A stretch of 64,000 nt of DNA from Pseudomonadota bacterium (GTDB lineage Bacteria; Pseudomonadota; Alphaproteobacteria; Rhizobiales; Rhizobiaceae), in NCBI GenBank assembly GCA_023390055.1, contig JAEWDP010000070.1, positions 1 through 64,000 of the forward strand, given 5' to 3'. The position numbers and the translations under genes are program-made. Below the pieces are notes generated by a model. It was not told the origin of the DNA and made no database searches. It saw nothing but the letters and a program-made list of their open reading frames with translations. Within the stretch, counting starts at the first letter, position 1, and every line of letters begins with the position of its first letter. Below, one piece after another: positions 37,196 to 46,368 of this stretch.

Positions 37196-37428
37196 TACGA
37201 CACCGCTTCAGCAAATCTCATTATCCGTGAAGGAGTATCAAAGTTTTCGAGCGTTACATCTTCGGTCGAGACCGCGATGCCAAGTGATTGTTCGATAAAC
37301 ATGATCAGGTTTACCATTGATACTGAATCCAAGAGCCCTGAAGAGAAGAGGGCACTTTCCGCACCCACGTCTTCAGCGACCAATGTTTCTCTCAGGAAAT
37401 CCAACAGTGATCGCTCCGTTAATTGCAT
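37195..37428 (-). CDS. Stand-alone acyl carrier protein
   Basis: A 77-residue carrier protein that would hold an acyl or aminoacyl group as a thioester. The attachment Ser35 lies in SSGLLDSVSMVNLIMFIEQ, matching the D-S-(V/L) motif. It sits between the acyl ligase (10-base overlap) and the decarboxylase (TAATG), so the three proteins likely act together. The PPTase at 29683-30345 is a candidate activator. Confidence 0.9.
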   Translation of the reverse strand: MQLTERSLLDFLRETLVAEDVGAESALFSSGLLDSVSMVNLIMFIEQSLGIAVSTEDVTLENFDTPSRIMRFAEAVS

Positions 37429-39050
37429 CGTACTGCCTCCTCTAATGTTGAATTACTTTGCTCCTGGGCGCTTTCATGATCTGCAGCGGTCGCCTCGCTG
37501 GTGCAGCGCATGATCACCTCGGGTCGATCAAGTTTCCCGCTTGCCGTGCGCGGCATGGGCCGCAGCCAAAAATGGCAACGTTTTGGCACCATGTAACTTG
37601 GCATGGCGCTGCGACAGTAGACGAGTAGTTCATCTTTACTGAGTTCGGGCGTCAGCGGAGTGACCGCGACGTGGATGGCTTGCCCAAGATTGTCATCGTC
37701 GACAGCAAATGCGACAACCTCAGAGACGACATCGCTTCGATACAGCAGATCCTCCACTTCGTCCGGGCTCACGCGAAAGCCGCTTGTCTTGATCATCGTG
37801 TCACGGCGGCCGACAAACCACAGCATTCCGTCTGCATCAATCCGAACAGTATCGCCACTGTAGACCACAGGCTCATTTCCAATGAGGTGAAACAGTTCAG
37901 GACAGGGTCGAATCTTTTCAGCGGTAGTATTGGGTTGTCCCCAATAACCAAGACTGACCAATGGCCCTCGATGGACGAGTTCACCTTCCTCCCCATCCCC
38001 GGCAATTCCTTCACCCGTCTTGATCACGTAGATTTCGGCATTCGGGATGGCTTGCCCTATGGATCCCATTTTTGAAGCAAACTGTTCAGGTGGTAGATAG
38101 GTTGATCGAAATGCCTCCGTTAGTCCGTACATGAGGTAGATGTCCACCCCGGGAAATACCGAAGGCATTTTGTCCAGGACGTTGGATGGTATGCCCCCGC
38201 CAGAATTTGTCACAAGCCGCAGCGCAGGGAAACACCGGGGGCATGCATTCAATGCACGCACAACCTGCCCCCATAGTGGCGGTACGGCTGCGAAACCCGT
38301 CACCCGGTGACGTTCCATCGTTGCAATGATCTCCATCGCTAATGGAACGGCTTGGTGAACAACTGTTCCACCCAGCAGCATCATTGTTGTCAGTTGGTTG
38401 AGCCCATAATCAAAGCTGTATGGTAGTACGCTCAAGAGCCGATCTTGTGATGACAGTTTCAGATAGCGAGCCACAGATCTCGCGCCCGTCAGGATGTTGC
38501 TGTGACTTAGCATTACTCCCTTTGGCATTCCCGTGGACCCTGATGTATAGATAATCATTGCCAGATCAGTCGAAAGCCGACGAGGAGAGACGGCAACCTT
38601 CACCTTGGTGAGTTGGTCGCTTCTGGAATATTGGCCATCATCAGGAGTTACACCGTCAACTAGCACATGCCTGAGACAGCTGGGAAGATCTTGATCCGCC
38701 AGCCTGGCTGCCATTCTGGGTTCCACCATAAGGCAGGCCGCCCCGCAGTCCTGTACTACATACATCACCTGCTCAATCGTCCATTGTGCATTGACATTGA
38801 CGATAACAGCTCCGAGCTTTGCAATTGCAAACATCGCTGCGACCTCAGCCGCACTTTTCCGAAACTGGATAACCACGCGCTCGCCAGGTGAAATACCTTG
38901 TTGTTCCAGACGGCCCAAGAATTCGTCCGTGAGCATCGTCAGCATTGAATAGGTGATCTCACGATCGTTTTCGATGATTGCTATTCTTGCCCCGCCTTCC
39001 GGCAAGTTATCACTCAGCAATTGATCAAATGTCATTGCCAGACTGCTCAT
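37419..39050 (-). CDS. AMP-forming acyl/aryl ligase (ANL superfamily)
   Basis: It would adenylate a carboxylic acid and load it on the neighbouring carrier protein or CoA. The 543 residues contain the AMP-binding loop IIYTSGSTGMPKGVM (about 166-180), YLMYGLTEAFRSTY (about 307-320), YSGDTVRIDADGMLWFVGRRDTMIK cut here as YSGDTVRIDADG, and a late PRTASGKLDR (catalytic Lys). The ATG at 39050 has AGGAG six bases upstream. It heads the three-gene set and follows the GT61 gene by 123 bases on the same strand. The substrate is unknown. Confidence 0.9.
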   Translation of the reverse strand: MSSLAMTFDQLLSDNLPEGGARIAIIENDREITYSMLTMLTDEFLGRLEQQGISPGERVVIQFRKSAAEVAAMFAIAKLGAVIVNVNAQWTIEQVMYVVQDCGAACLMVEPRMAARLADQDLPSCLRHVLVDGVTPDDGQYSRSDQLTKVKVAVSPRRLSTDLAMIIYTSGSTGMPKGVMLSHSNILTGARSVARYLKLSSQDRLLSVLPYSFDYGLNQLTTMMLLGGTVVHQAVPLAMEIIATMERHRVTGFAAVPPLWGQVVRALNACPRCFPALRLVTNSGGGIPSNVLDKMPSVFPGVDIYLMYGLTEAFRSTYLPPEQFASKMGSIGQAIPNAEIYVIKTGEGIAGDGEEGELVHRGPLVSLGYWGQPNTTAEKIRPCPELFHLIGNEPVVYSGDTVRIDADGMLWFVGRRDTMIKTSGFRVSPDEVEDLLYRSDVVSEVVAFAVDDDNLGQAIHVAVTPLTPELSKDELLVYCRSAMPSYMVPKRCHFWLRPMPRTASGKLDRPEVIMRCTSEATAADHESAQEQSNSTLEEAVRCN

Positions 39051-39173
39051 GACCAACTCCTACTGCACGTTCATTCGCTTTGTCGCCTTCATGATCCGGC
39101 TAACGAGGTTAGGACGACGAACACTTCGAATCCGAAGGGATGCAATGACCTTCGAATGGGTCCTGTGTTGTCA

Positions 39174-40217
39174 TCAGGACATCACCAGATCCAACGTCCT
39201 GGCGATGTCTTCCCACTCAACCCGAAATCCATTACCTGCAGGATCCGCGATGACGAAAGCATATGCCTGCCCCTGTCGATCCGTTGAAATCTTCATTGCA
39301 GAAACAACACGATCAGGAGGTTGAATCACGACCAGACTGGCATCATTCGCCATAACCGTCATTCCATGAGCCAGGTGACTTCCTTCGACACCGGCGACAA
39401 CGCGTGCACCTGCACAAGCTTCTAGAATTTGGTCTAATGAAGCCTGCGCCGGATCAACAATCCGAAATCCACGATAGTGAGCCAGCTTCTCCGATATCTC
39501 TTGCTCATTATGCAACAATCTCTGATCACCACTGCTCCCCCGCAACAAGAATACGCCAGGGTGCGCCTCAACAGACGACCCCACCAGTTGGGTTCTAATC
39601 ATGTCAGCGCGTTCGCGTTTGCTATCGTTGTGACCTTCGTCGTTAAAGATGATGACCTGATCAAAGTGGGTGTCACCAATTACGGTCGCGCTAAAGCCGA
39701 GACGCTCACTATACTCGCGTTGATGCTTGGTGAGCGACGCCCGGGTTCGTACTGGACGTTCACTGGCGTGCGCAAGCCAATACGCAACGCAGTCATCCAG
39801 TAACCAGTTTCCAAACCATCGGTTACCCATCCATGTCTCGAAAATTCCTGCTTCCTTCATCGCAACTTTCGGACGTCTATAGATTGGCAGGCGGCTTCGC
39901 CTTGAACGTAAGATAACGGCACCTTTCGAGGTATATAGAGTGCCATCGAGAAGATCGACATCCTTCAGTCTGTACCCCCAGGTTGCAGAATGATGACTGA
40001 TGTAGCCGCCCCGAAATCCACGAACGATCTCGTCGACGCTACCGAACGCAGCAGTACGAATGCGGTCCAGTTGGCCCGGCAAAAAGAGAGCTGGTGAAAT
40101 ATAGCGCTTCACTGGAGGAGAAATCATCCAGCGTTCCACTGCCAAGGTCTCCAACTCGGGCATGGTTTTCCCGATGCATTTGTTGAAATGGTAGTTGATT
40201 GGCCGCCAAGACAGCAC
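39174..40217 (-). CDS. GT61-family (DUF563) glycosyltransferase
   Basis: A glycosyltransferase of the DUF563/GT61 type found in capsule and exopolysaccharide loci. The diagnostic C-terminal half is VFLLRGSSGDQRLLHNEQEI (about 226-245), followed by the fold segment ILEACAGARVVAGVEGSHLAHG, in which VxGxxGSxLxN/H is typical of the family. The GTG at 40217 is preferred because AGGGGGGAAACAC directly precedes it; a TTG at 40259 would add 14 residues without a ribosome site. It begins the downstream part of a minus-strand run with the ligase/carrier/decarboxylase genes. Confidence 0.85.
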   Translation of the reverse strand: MLSWRPINYHFNKCIGKTMPELETLAVERWMISPPVKRYISPALFLPGQLDRIRTAAFGSVDEIVRGFRGGYISHHSATWGYRLKDVDLLDGTLYTSKGAVILRSRRSRLPIYRRPKVAMKEAGIFETWMGNRWFGNWLLDDCVAYWLAHASERPVRTRASLTKHQREYSERLGFSATVIGDTHFDQVIIFNDEGHNDSKRERADMIRTQLVGSSVEAHPGVFLLRGSSGDQRLLHNEQEISEKLAHYRGFRIVDPAQASLDQILEACAGARVVAGVEGSHLAHGMTVMANDASLVVIQPPDRVVSAMKISTDRQGQAYAFVIADPAGNGFRVEWEDIARTLDLVMS

Positions 40218-40473
40218 GTGTTTCCCCCCTGCCCGATCCGCCCCCGAAAACAGTCGCAAACGGATGACGGATCATTTCACATCTTCTCAACAAAAAGGGC
40301 TACGCTTTGCGGCCATTTCCCTACTCATTTGGTAGGAGTCGCAGTTTACAAAGACAAGATAGGCTGATCTGCAGTGCAATACGGGCTGAAAGAAATTCTC
40401 GTAGATGGTGGCGGGTAAACATAGGAAACCATTGACATATTGCTTATGGAGCCAGCAGGAATGCAGGCCCTGC

Positions 40474-41607
40474 TCAAGACTTTGGCATGCCGATACCAAA
40501 CCGCCACGTGAACCGGATTATGCGTGAAATCTTCCTCAACGTCGAACCGATTTTGCCCGGATCGGGCTCATTATAGGCTCGTTGCGAGTAGTTCACATAG
40601 TTCGTCAGGAAAACCAGCCGCTGAACAAGAGAGCAGTCTTGGGAAGGTGGCTGGCTGCGATACTTGTCAAGGAAGGCTAAGGCGTGAGCGTGGACTTGGC
40701 GCGCTTGCGCCATTTCAAGGTCTGACCCCGGGGTTATCTCAACGTTATCCAGGCTGGGGCTTCCTCCTTCGAGCCATGCCGCAGTCAGAGCCGCCACATA
40801 AAAGCTGCCGAGCGGTGTAAGATGCACTTCATCACGAAACAATGTCGCTACCCGCTCAGAGGGCGAAAGTCCTTCAAAGCCAGACAGGTCCTCACGGCTC
40901 CACAGGACATCTGCCAGATATGCGAGCGCCATCGCAGCAGGCAGAACCTGTATCTGATCCAGACGACCTTGTGCAGTAAATCTGACATTGATCCGGCCAA
41001 TTATACAGGCCCAGATTGGCTGAGCGGCTCGTTCATAGGAAATCCAGTCGGTGGGATTATTGACCGAGGAACGGTTTATCCATGGAACCAGAAATATGAC
41101 CCTTGTTGCCGGATTTGCCTCCATTAGCATCTCATGTGCATGCATAAGAGACGATATCGTTCTTTCCCACAGTAATGCGTCAAGTACGCGATGTTGCTCA
41201 GTGATGATCGTAACGTCAAACGTCTTGGTGGCATGGTGATCGGCGGGATCATGCAATATGTTCCCCATTTGCTGTCCGATGCCACTTTTCGAACCGCTGC
41301 TCACTGTGCTCTCCAGCATATGAAGACGTTGTCGAATGGATGAGCCAGGCAGATAATGAAGTTCCCAGGCTATATCTTCGCCTCGAGCCGCAAATAGTTG
41401 CTGCAGATCCTTGGAAAAAGCGGCATCAGTCAAACTATGGCCGGAGACTAGTATGTTCATTGCCGGTGCGTTTCCATCCTCCTTTTTTGAACCGCTTATG
41501 TGGTTTGGGAATGCGACGCTTCCTGTTGTCAGAAACAGGAGCTGGAACAGTACAATAACCATGCATGGTTCGATCTTCCTGGATGCATCCTTGGATCGCA
41601 ACATCAT
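40474..41607 (-). CDS. Exported SGNH-type esterase/acetyltransferase-like protein
   Basis: It probably acts in the periplasm on the polysaccharide, adding or removing an ester group. A hydrophobic N-terminal segment (MVIVLFQLLFLTTGSVAF, about 16-33) looks like a signal peptide or anchor. SGNH-type features are NILVSGHSLTDAAF (about 50-63, block I with the nucleophile Ser in GHSL) and RDEVHLTPLGSFY (about 268-280, block V D..H). The rest of the 377 residues is not recognisable. It lies upstream of the GT61 gene on the same strand and is divergent from the export genes. Confidence 0.72.
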   Translation of the reverse strand: MMLRSKDASRKIEPCMVIVLFQLLFLTTGSVAFPNHISGSKKEDGNAPAMNILVSGHSLTDAAFSKDLQQLFAARGEDIAWELHYLPGSSIRQRLHMLESTVSSGSKSGIGQQMGNILHDPADHHATKTFDVTIITEQHRVLDALLWERTISSLMHAHEMLMEANPATRVIFLVPWINRSSVNNPTDWISYERAAQPIWACIIGRINVRFTAQGRLDQIQVLPAAMALAYLADVLWSREDLSGFEGLSPSERVATLFRDEVHLTPLGSFYVAALTAAWLEGGSPSLDNVEITPGSDLEMAQARQVHAHALAFLDKYRSQPPSQDCSLVQRLVFLTNYVNYSQRAYNEPDPGKIGSTLRKISRIIRFTWRFGIGMPKS

Positions 41608-41814
41608 CCAAACCCCGACGATGGATATGATCGATCCTACCGCCCCAAACGATCCGTAAAACCTATCAATTGTACGTGCCAGTACGCCTAAAGAAGCAGG
41701 ACAGTGCTCACTGGGTGCGACGACGCATTGCCTCTACCTCTTTGAGCCTTGTTCTCAATTCAACGGCGGATGGCGTACTCTAGCAATGAACGAGAGGGGC
41801 ATGGGGGAGACACC

Positions 41815-41844
41815 ATGATCAGGCACAGATCATGCGATTGTTAA
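41815..41844 (+). other. Nine-codon leader frame overlapping the export-gene start
   Basis: ATG at 41815 has an excellent ribosome site (GGGGGAG, 5-base spacer) and reads MIRHRSCDC then TAA at 41842-41844. The OPX gene starts at 41832 inside it in another phase and lacks its own site. Translational coupling or a recent one-base loss at the gene start could explain this. Confidence 0.4.
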
Positions 41845-43085
41845 TAGTTGTATTTTTCATTTTCCTCGCTGCTGGGAACGCACCCGCACACGCACAGACT
41901 GCCTATGCTCTTCAGCCAGGAGACAGTATCCAGGTATGGATGGCGCAATCACAGGATCTACGACGCGAGATCACTATCGGCCCTGATGGCAACGTTTCTT
42001 TGCCTCTAGCAGGGCATATTCATGCTGAAGGGTTGACCCTTCAGCAATTGGAAGAGGCGGTAAGGACACGTCTGAAGCCGCTATTCAAACAAGTTGATCT
42101 GACACTTATGTTGCGGCCGGCACATGAACCGGTCATCTATGTTGTAGGTGAGGTTACGACACCTGGATCCTTTCCATACAGATCCGGAATGACGGTCTTG
42201 CATGCCGTTAGTGTTGCTGGTGGAATCTATCGCGCGGCGATCCTCCCAGCAGATCAGGATCGGTCCGTCCTCGTAGCCCGTCAAATCGAAGACGCAGAGC
42301 AATCTATGCGGGAACTTTCAGCCCGGATCCTTCGTTTGGAGGCAGAGATCGCGGGACGCAAATCCATTATCGCTGCCGATGGCGGAGCCGTTGATCCTCT
42401 GTTGGCGCAAGAGCAAGCCCTTATGGAGGCCAGGCAACTCAGCGTGTCTACGATGGAAGAAGCTGAGACGCAATCCGAGCGATTGAACGAACGCAATGCA
42501 CAGGCTCTTCAGGAACAGATGGCTACACTTACCCATCGCGTCGCGCTGAGCAAGGAGCGCCTCGAAAGTATATCAGCACTGATTGCTCGTGGTGGAGCAG
42601 AGAGCTCACTGAGCAACCGACAGCAGGCAGAAATTGCCGAGCTCGAGGGTCAGATAAGTCGGCTGGCGGCCGATATCGTTGTCAGTGAAAGGGCCGCAGC
42701 CGCAGAAAGTGCTCGCTACAAGGCGGCACGGCAAGATCGCAAAACTCAGCTTTTGACTGAGCTGCAGGCCACGCGGCGCGCCCGTGAGGAAACAGCTCAA
42801 CGCTTGTCCGATAACCAGCGCATCATGTCGATTTACGGTGCAAGCACGGCGGCGGCACAGGACCGCGCGCAACGTAGCCTCGACTATACGATATTACGGA
42901 TCCAGGATGGAAATCCGGTGGAACTTGAAGTGACCGAGACCTCATCACTTCAACCAGGGGACCTTTTACGTGTCCGATACCACGGTGGCCCACTAGTCGA
43001 ACAGTCGAGTGAACATCGTGGCGTAAACCCCATCGCAATGTCGTCAGCCCAAAGCCCTCCTCTCATCCGGGAGGCAGCGCAATGA
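41832..43085 (+). CDS. Polysaccharide export (OPX) protein, ExoF-like
   Basis: The protein would take part in moving the polymer across the periplasm and outer membrane. A signal peptide is clear (MRLLIVVFFIFLAAGNAPAHA, cleavage near 21-22) without a lipobox cysteine, as in ExoF of Sinorhizobium. The Poly_export (YALQPGDSIQVWMAQ, about 25-39; GNVSLPLAGHI) and SLBB (YVVGEVTTPGSFPYRSGMT) domains follow. A long coiled coil (about 150-330; LEAEIAGRK, LEGQISRLAADI) is typical of ExoF-type proteins. Its stop shares ATGA with the co-polymerase gene. The natural start is unclear (see the leader frame). Confidence 0.92.
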   Translation: MRLLIVVFFIFLAAGNAPAHAQTAYALQPGDSIQVWMAQSQDLRREITIGPDGNVSLPLAGHIHAEGLTLQQLEEAVRTRLKPLFKQVDLTLMLRPAHEPVIYVVGEVTTPGSFPYRSGMTVLHAVSVAGGIYRAAILPADQDRSVLVARQIEDAEQSMRELSARILRLEAEIAGRKSIIAADGGAVDPLLAQEQALMEARQLSVSTMEEAETQSERLNERNAQALQEQMATLTHRVALSKERLESISALIARGGAESSLSNRQQAEIAELEGQISRLAADIVVSERAAAAESARYKAARQDRKTQLLTELQATRRAREETAQRLSDNQRIMSIYGASTAAAQDRAQRSLDYTILRIQDGNPVELEVTETSSLQPGDLLRVRYHGGPLVEQSSEHRGVNPIAMSSAQSPPLIREAAQ

Positions 43086-44518
43086 TTGAACTCGTATGGC
43101 GGAATGCTCTCTATTATCTCATTCTATTTTTTCGTCGGCCATTCATCACGATATTGCCGGCATTATTCATATTCGTTATCGGCTCAGGTTTCGTGATGAC
43201 TGCTCAACGTCCCTTCTACAGTGAGGGTTTGTTGATCATGGACTTTCAACAGATACCCACATCGCTCGTATCGCCCACGGTCGCTAACGATCGTCTCCGA
43301 TTTATCGAACAGCGTGTGCTGTCCAGAGATAATCTGGTGGCGCTTACCGAACGATTTGAACTCTACAACGATCTGGCGCCATCTCTCACGGACGTCAAGA
43401 TTGCACAATTGATGCGCAACGACATCTGGATGCAGACAACCTTCTCTGAGTCCGGTGACGAGTTGACCAGTGCCGCTATTCGGCTGGGGTTCAAGCATAC
43501 TATTCCGTCAAAAGCGTTTGATGTCACCACGGAGCTTTTACGCATGGTTGTGGATACCAGTCATAGCATCAGAGCCACCAAGGCGACGGAAACCGCGCAG
43601 TTTCTCGAACGGGAGGTAGAAAAGCTTACCGACCATCTGAAGGCTCGGGAAAGTACGTGGGCAAATTTCATTGAAGGTAACAATCAAGCCCAGCCGGACA
43701 GGCTGCCGACAATGCTGATTGAATTACAGGCGAAACAGAATGAGCTCTCCGTTGCTGAACAAGTCGTTGCAGCAACTCGCGAAGAGATGAGGATCCTGGA
43801 AGTTCAGGTGGATAACGGCGTGGACGCAATTGGCCCTGCGGCACAACTGGACACACAGATCCAAGCTATTAATGCAGAGATCGCCGAAGCAAAGCTTCTG
43901 TATTCCGATGAGCATCCTCAGATGAAGCTGTTGAGGGATAGGGCCGCGGATCTTCGCGCGGCCTACGAAGAAGCGACCAATGGGTCCGCAGATGAGGCAT
44001 CACTTGCAACCTTACTGCTCCCTCCTGATGTGGCACTCCTGGTCGATCGGTTGAACCAGGCACGGCCCCGCTATGAAGCGGCACTTACGCATGCTTCAAA
44101 TCTGAAGGACGCGATTGAGACATTGAAGAATACCATCGAAAAGACGACAAGATTCGCAGACGAACTATCGGTAATAGAAACAGAGCGTCAGGAACTGAGG
44201 CGGGAACTTGACGAGATGAAGGGTCGTCTTTCAACAGCTTCCATGGCGGAACGGATGGAACTGGACAAAGCTTCGTTTCGGGTTGACCTCGTTGAGGCGC
44301 CTGTGTTCCCCACCTCTCCGACGGGCCCACGGCGCCTTCTTCTCCTTGCAGGGGCAATGATCGTCTCTATTGGAGCGGGACTTTCGGTGCTGGTTTTGTC
44401 CGATCTCGCTGACCGCCGAGTTCGAGGTGCCTTCGACGTTGCACATGCCCTTGAAGGTAAAACACTTGTAATGATCCCGGCGTGGTCGCCGGGTAAATTG
44501 GTAAAGAATAGTACATAA
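43082..44518 (+). CDS. Wzz-type chain-length determinant / polysaccharide co-polymerase
   Basis: An inner-membrane protein that controls polymer length together with Wzy and the export channel. It has two transmembrane helices, at about 15-37 (FITILPALFIFVIGSGFVM) and about 418-440 (LLLLAGAMIVSIGAGLSVLV), enclosing a large periplasmic coiled-coil domain (about 150-400). The PTSPTGPRR segment just before the second helix is the family's proline-rich motif. No kinase domain is fused; the following gene encodes a separate ATPase-like protein. It overlaps the OPX gene by four bases. Confidence 0.92.
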   Translation: MIELVWRNALYYLILFFRRPFITILPALFIFVIGSGFVMTAQRPFYSEGLLIMDFQQIPTSLVSPTVANDRLRFIEQRVLSRDNLVALTERFELYNDLAPSLTDVKIAQLMRNDIWMQTTFSESGDELTSAAIRLGFKHTIPSKAFDVTTELLRMVVDTSHSIRATKATETAQFLEREVEKLTDHLKARESTWANFIEGNNQAQPDRLPTMLIELQAKQNELSVAEQVVAATREEMRILEVQVDNGVDAIGPAAQLDTQIQAINAEIAEAKLLYSDEHPQMKLLRDRAADLRAAYEEATNGSADEASLATLLLPPDVALLVDRLNQARPRYEAALTHASNLKDAIETLKNTIEKTTRFADELSVIETERQELRRELDEMKGRLSTASMAERMELDKASFRVDLVEAPVFPTSPTGPRRLLLLAGAMIVSIGAGLSVLVLSDLADRRVRGAFDVAHALEGKTLVMIPAWSPGKLVKNST

Positions 44519-44587
44519 CCTAACGCTCACGATGATCCAGCGTCGTTCATAATGACCCGGAAAAGCATCCCAGGAACGGGGGAACAG

Positions 44588-45370
44588 ATGGAAATGCTCA
44601 GCAATATCCTTCCCCACAACAGGTTGTCTGAACGTGTTCCGACAAACCGCGCCGTGACTGCTTTGGCACCTCAGGCGAGCTCAAATGACATTTCGCCGAC
44701 TGAATGCTTTCCGCTTTCGGAGACAGGCGAACATCAACTGGATGCAACATATCTCACAAAGCACCGTGTTGTCGCATTCAACCCCCGCCATCGCATCAGC
44801 CGGGCCTATGACATGCTTCGAAACGAACTTGTTGGGCAGCAGCCTTCAGGCTCCCGGTACATGATCGCTGTAACCGCCCCCGGTCCTGGATGTGGTACCT
44901 CAACTACGGCCTTCAATCTGGCGTTCAGTTTTGCGCGGTTGGTCATCGGCCCAATTGCACTTATAGAGGCCAATCCCTCGTCGAACGCGTCGCAAGACCT
45001 CTTCGGGATGGATTTACCTCCAGAGCATGCTGGTAAAGGTCATCATCTCGCCATTGAAGCTGCGGGGGTCCGATTGCATCTGTTAAAACCGCACGCGAAT
45101 GCTTACGACTATAGCACTGGATCTTCTCTCCTTTCGGAAGCAATCGAAGATCTGACCCAGACCCTGACGCCTAAAGTCGTCATCCTCGATCTTCCACCGA
45201 TCCTTCACGCGGACCTGACAGCTCAGATGCTGGCAAACGTGCAATCGACCGTTCTCGTAATCGCGGCCAACAAGTCAACTCGCGGCGATTTCGAAGTTTG
45301 CAGAACTTACTTTCAGTCTGGACAGCAGCTCCAGGTCGTCCTCAACGAAGCACGCGGGCACGGCTTATGA
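44588..45370 (+). CDS. BY-kinase/CpsD-like P-loop protein with degenerate Walker A
   Basis: By position and fold it is the cytoplasmic ATPase partner of the co-polymerase (CpsD/ExoP-C type). The 260 residues have VTAPGPGCGTSTTAFNLAFS at about 95-114 as Walker A, where the lysine of G.GKSTT is replaced (GCGTSTT), IALIEANPSS as Walker A' (Asp to Glu) and VVILDLPPI as Walker B. No C-terminal tyrosine cluster is present. It is probably unable to hydrolyse ATP normally. The ATG at 44588 is preferred for the GGGGGA upstream; ATG at 44552 lacks a site. Its TGA overlaps the next ATG. Confidence 0.8.
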   Translation: MEMLSNILPHNRLSERVPTNRAVTALAPQASSNDISPTECFPLSETGEHQLDATYLTKHRVVAFNPRHRISRAYDMLRNELVGQQPSGSRYMIAVTAPGPGCGTSTTAFNLAFSFARLVIGPIALIEANPSSNASQDLFGMDLPPEHAGKGHHLAIEAAGVRLHLLKPHANAYDYSTGSSLLSEAIEDLTQTLTPKVVILDLPPILHADLTAQMLANVQSTVLVIAANKSTRGDFEVCRTYFQSGQQLQVVLNEARGHGL

Positions 45371-46365
45371 GAACGAACGATTTACTTCCGGACATCGCCC
45401 CTTCCCTTCTTGTTATAATTGTCAATTACCGCACTGGTAGCCTGACACTGGATTGCCTCCATTCCCTCTTTTCGGGCAACAATCTACCATACGGCGGCCG
45501 GGTGATCGTCGCCGACGCAGATTCGAACGATGGATCTGACGAAATGATCCGCGCTGCGATCGCAAGTGAAGGTTGGTTCAACCGGGCATACCTGCTGCCG
45601 CTTCAAGTCAATAAAGGATTTTCCTTTGCGAACAATCGCGCACTCGAGTGGGGCATCAAGCATCTTGGTCGTCCACGATACGTTCTTTATCTCAACCCAG
45701 ATACGATTGTGCGTCCGGGGGCTCTGCAGCCACTCCTAGATTTCCTCAATCAACACTCTCGAGCCGGAATCGTGGGAGCCCAGCTGGAAGACCCAGATGG
45801 TACTCCACAAGCCTGCGCATTCCGTTTTCCGTCGATGCTTGGAGAGCTTGAGAGTGAGGCACGAATTGGACCGATCAGTCGTGCGCTGTCTAGATCGGTT
45901 ACAGCCTTGCCTTTTTCTATCGAACCGATTCCGGTTGAGTGGGTGTCCGGCGCAGCCTTGCTTTCGAGGATGGAGCTTCTAGAGGAAATTGGCCTCTTCG
46001 ACGAAGATTACTTCCTCTATTTTGAGGAAGTGGATTTTTGCCGGCGCGCCGCACGCGCCCACTGGCAGTGCTGGCATGTGCCGCAAAGTCATATTGTTCA
46101 TCTGGTCGGTTGCTCGACAGGTGTGACTAAAAAGGCCTCGCGACGCCGGCGCCCAAGTTACTGGTTCAATTCACGATACAAATATTACCTGAAATATCAT
46201 GGTCGGATCTATGTGGCGCTTTGTGACTTGGCATGGTTTGCAGGGCATCTCCTTTGTCGCTTGCGCCGCACGACTGAACGAAAGCCACAGAATTTTCCCG
46301 CACACCTCTTGGGAGATTTCTTCGCACACAGTATGAAGACATGGTTTGGACGAGTTCAGAACTGA
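45367..46365 (+). CDS. Rhamnosyltransferase-like glycosyltransferase family 2
   Basis: A soluble inverting GT2 enzyme, of the type often annotated as rhamnosyltransferase, and thus a possible user of dTDP-L-rhamnose from the rfb operon. The N-terminal VIIVNYRTGSLTLDCLHSL (about 14-32), VADADSNDGSDEMI, YLNPDTIVRPGAL (DxD as NPD) and WVSGAALLSRMELLEEIGLFDEDYFLYFEEVDFCRR cut here as FDEDYFLYFEEVDFCRR are the usual motifs. The ATG at 45367 overlaps the previous stop (ATGA). An in-frame start at 45298 is ignored because it would lie deep inside the previous gene. Confidence 0.92.
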   Translation: MRTNDLLPDIAPSLLVIIVNYRTGSLTLDCLHSLFSGNNLPYGGRVIVADADSNDGSDEMIRAAIASEGWFNRAYLLPLQVNKGFSFANNRALEWGIKHLGRPRYVLYLNPDTIVRPGALQPLLDFLNQHSRAGIVGAQLEDPDGTPQACAFRFPSMLGELESEARIGPISRALSRSVTALPFSIEPIPVEWVSGAALLSRMELLEEIGLFDEDYFLYFEEVDFCRRAARAHWQCWHVPQSHIVHLVGCSTGVTKKASRRRRPSYWFNSRYKYYLKYHGRIYVALCDLAWFAGHLLCRLRRTTERKPQNFPAHLLGDFFAHSMKTWFGRVQN

Positions 46366-46368
46366 CGT

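Noticed and set aside
35969..39050. Exosortase/PEP-CTERM system
   Set aside because: Only the ligase, carrier protein and decarboxylase are present. No exosortase-like membrane protein and no PEP-CTERM tail was found.
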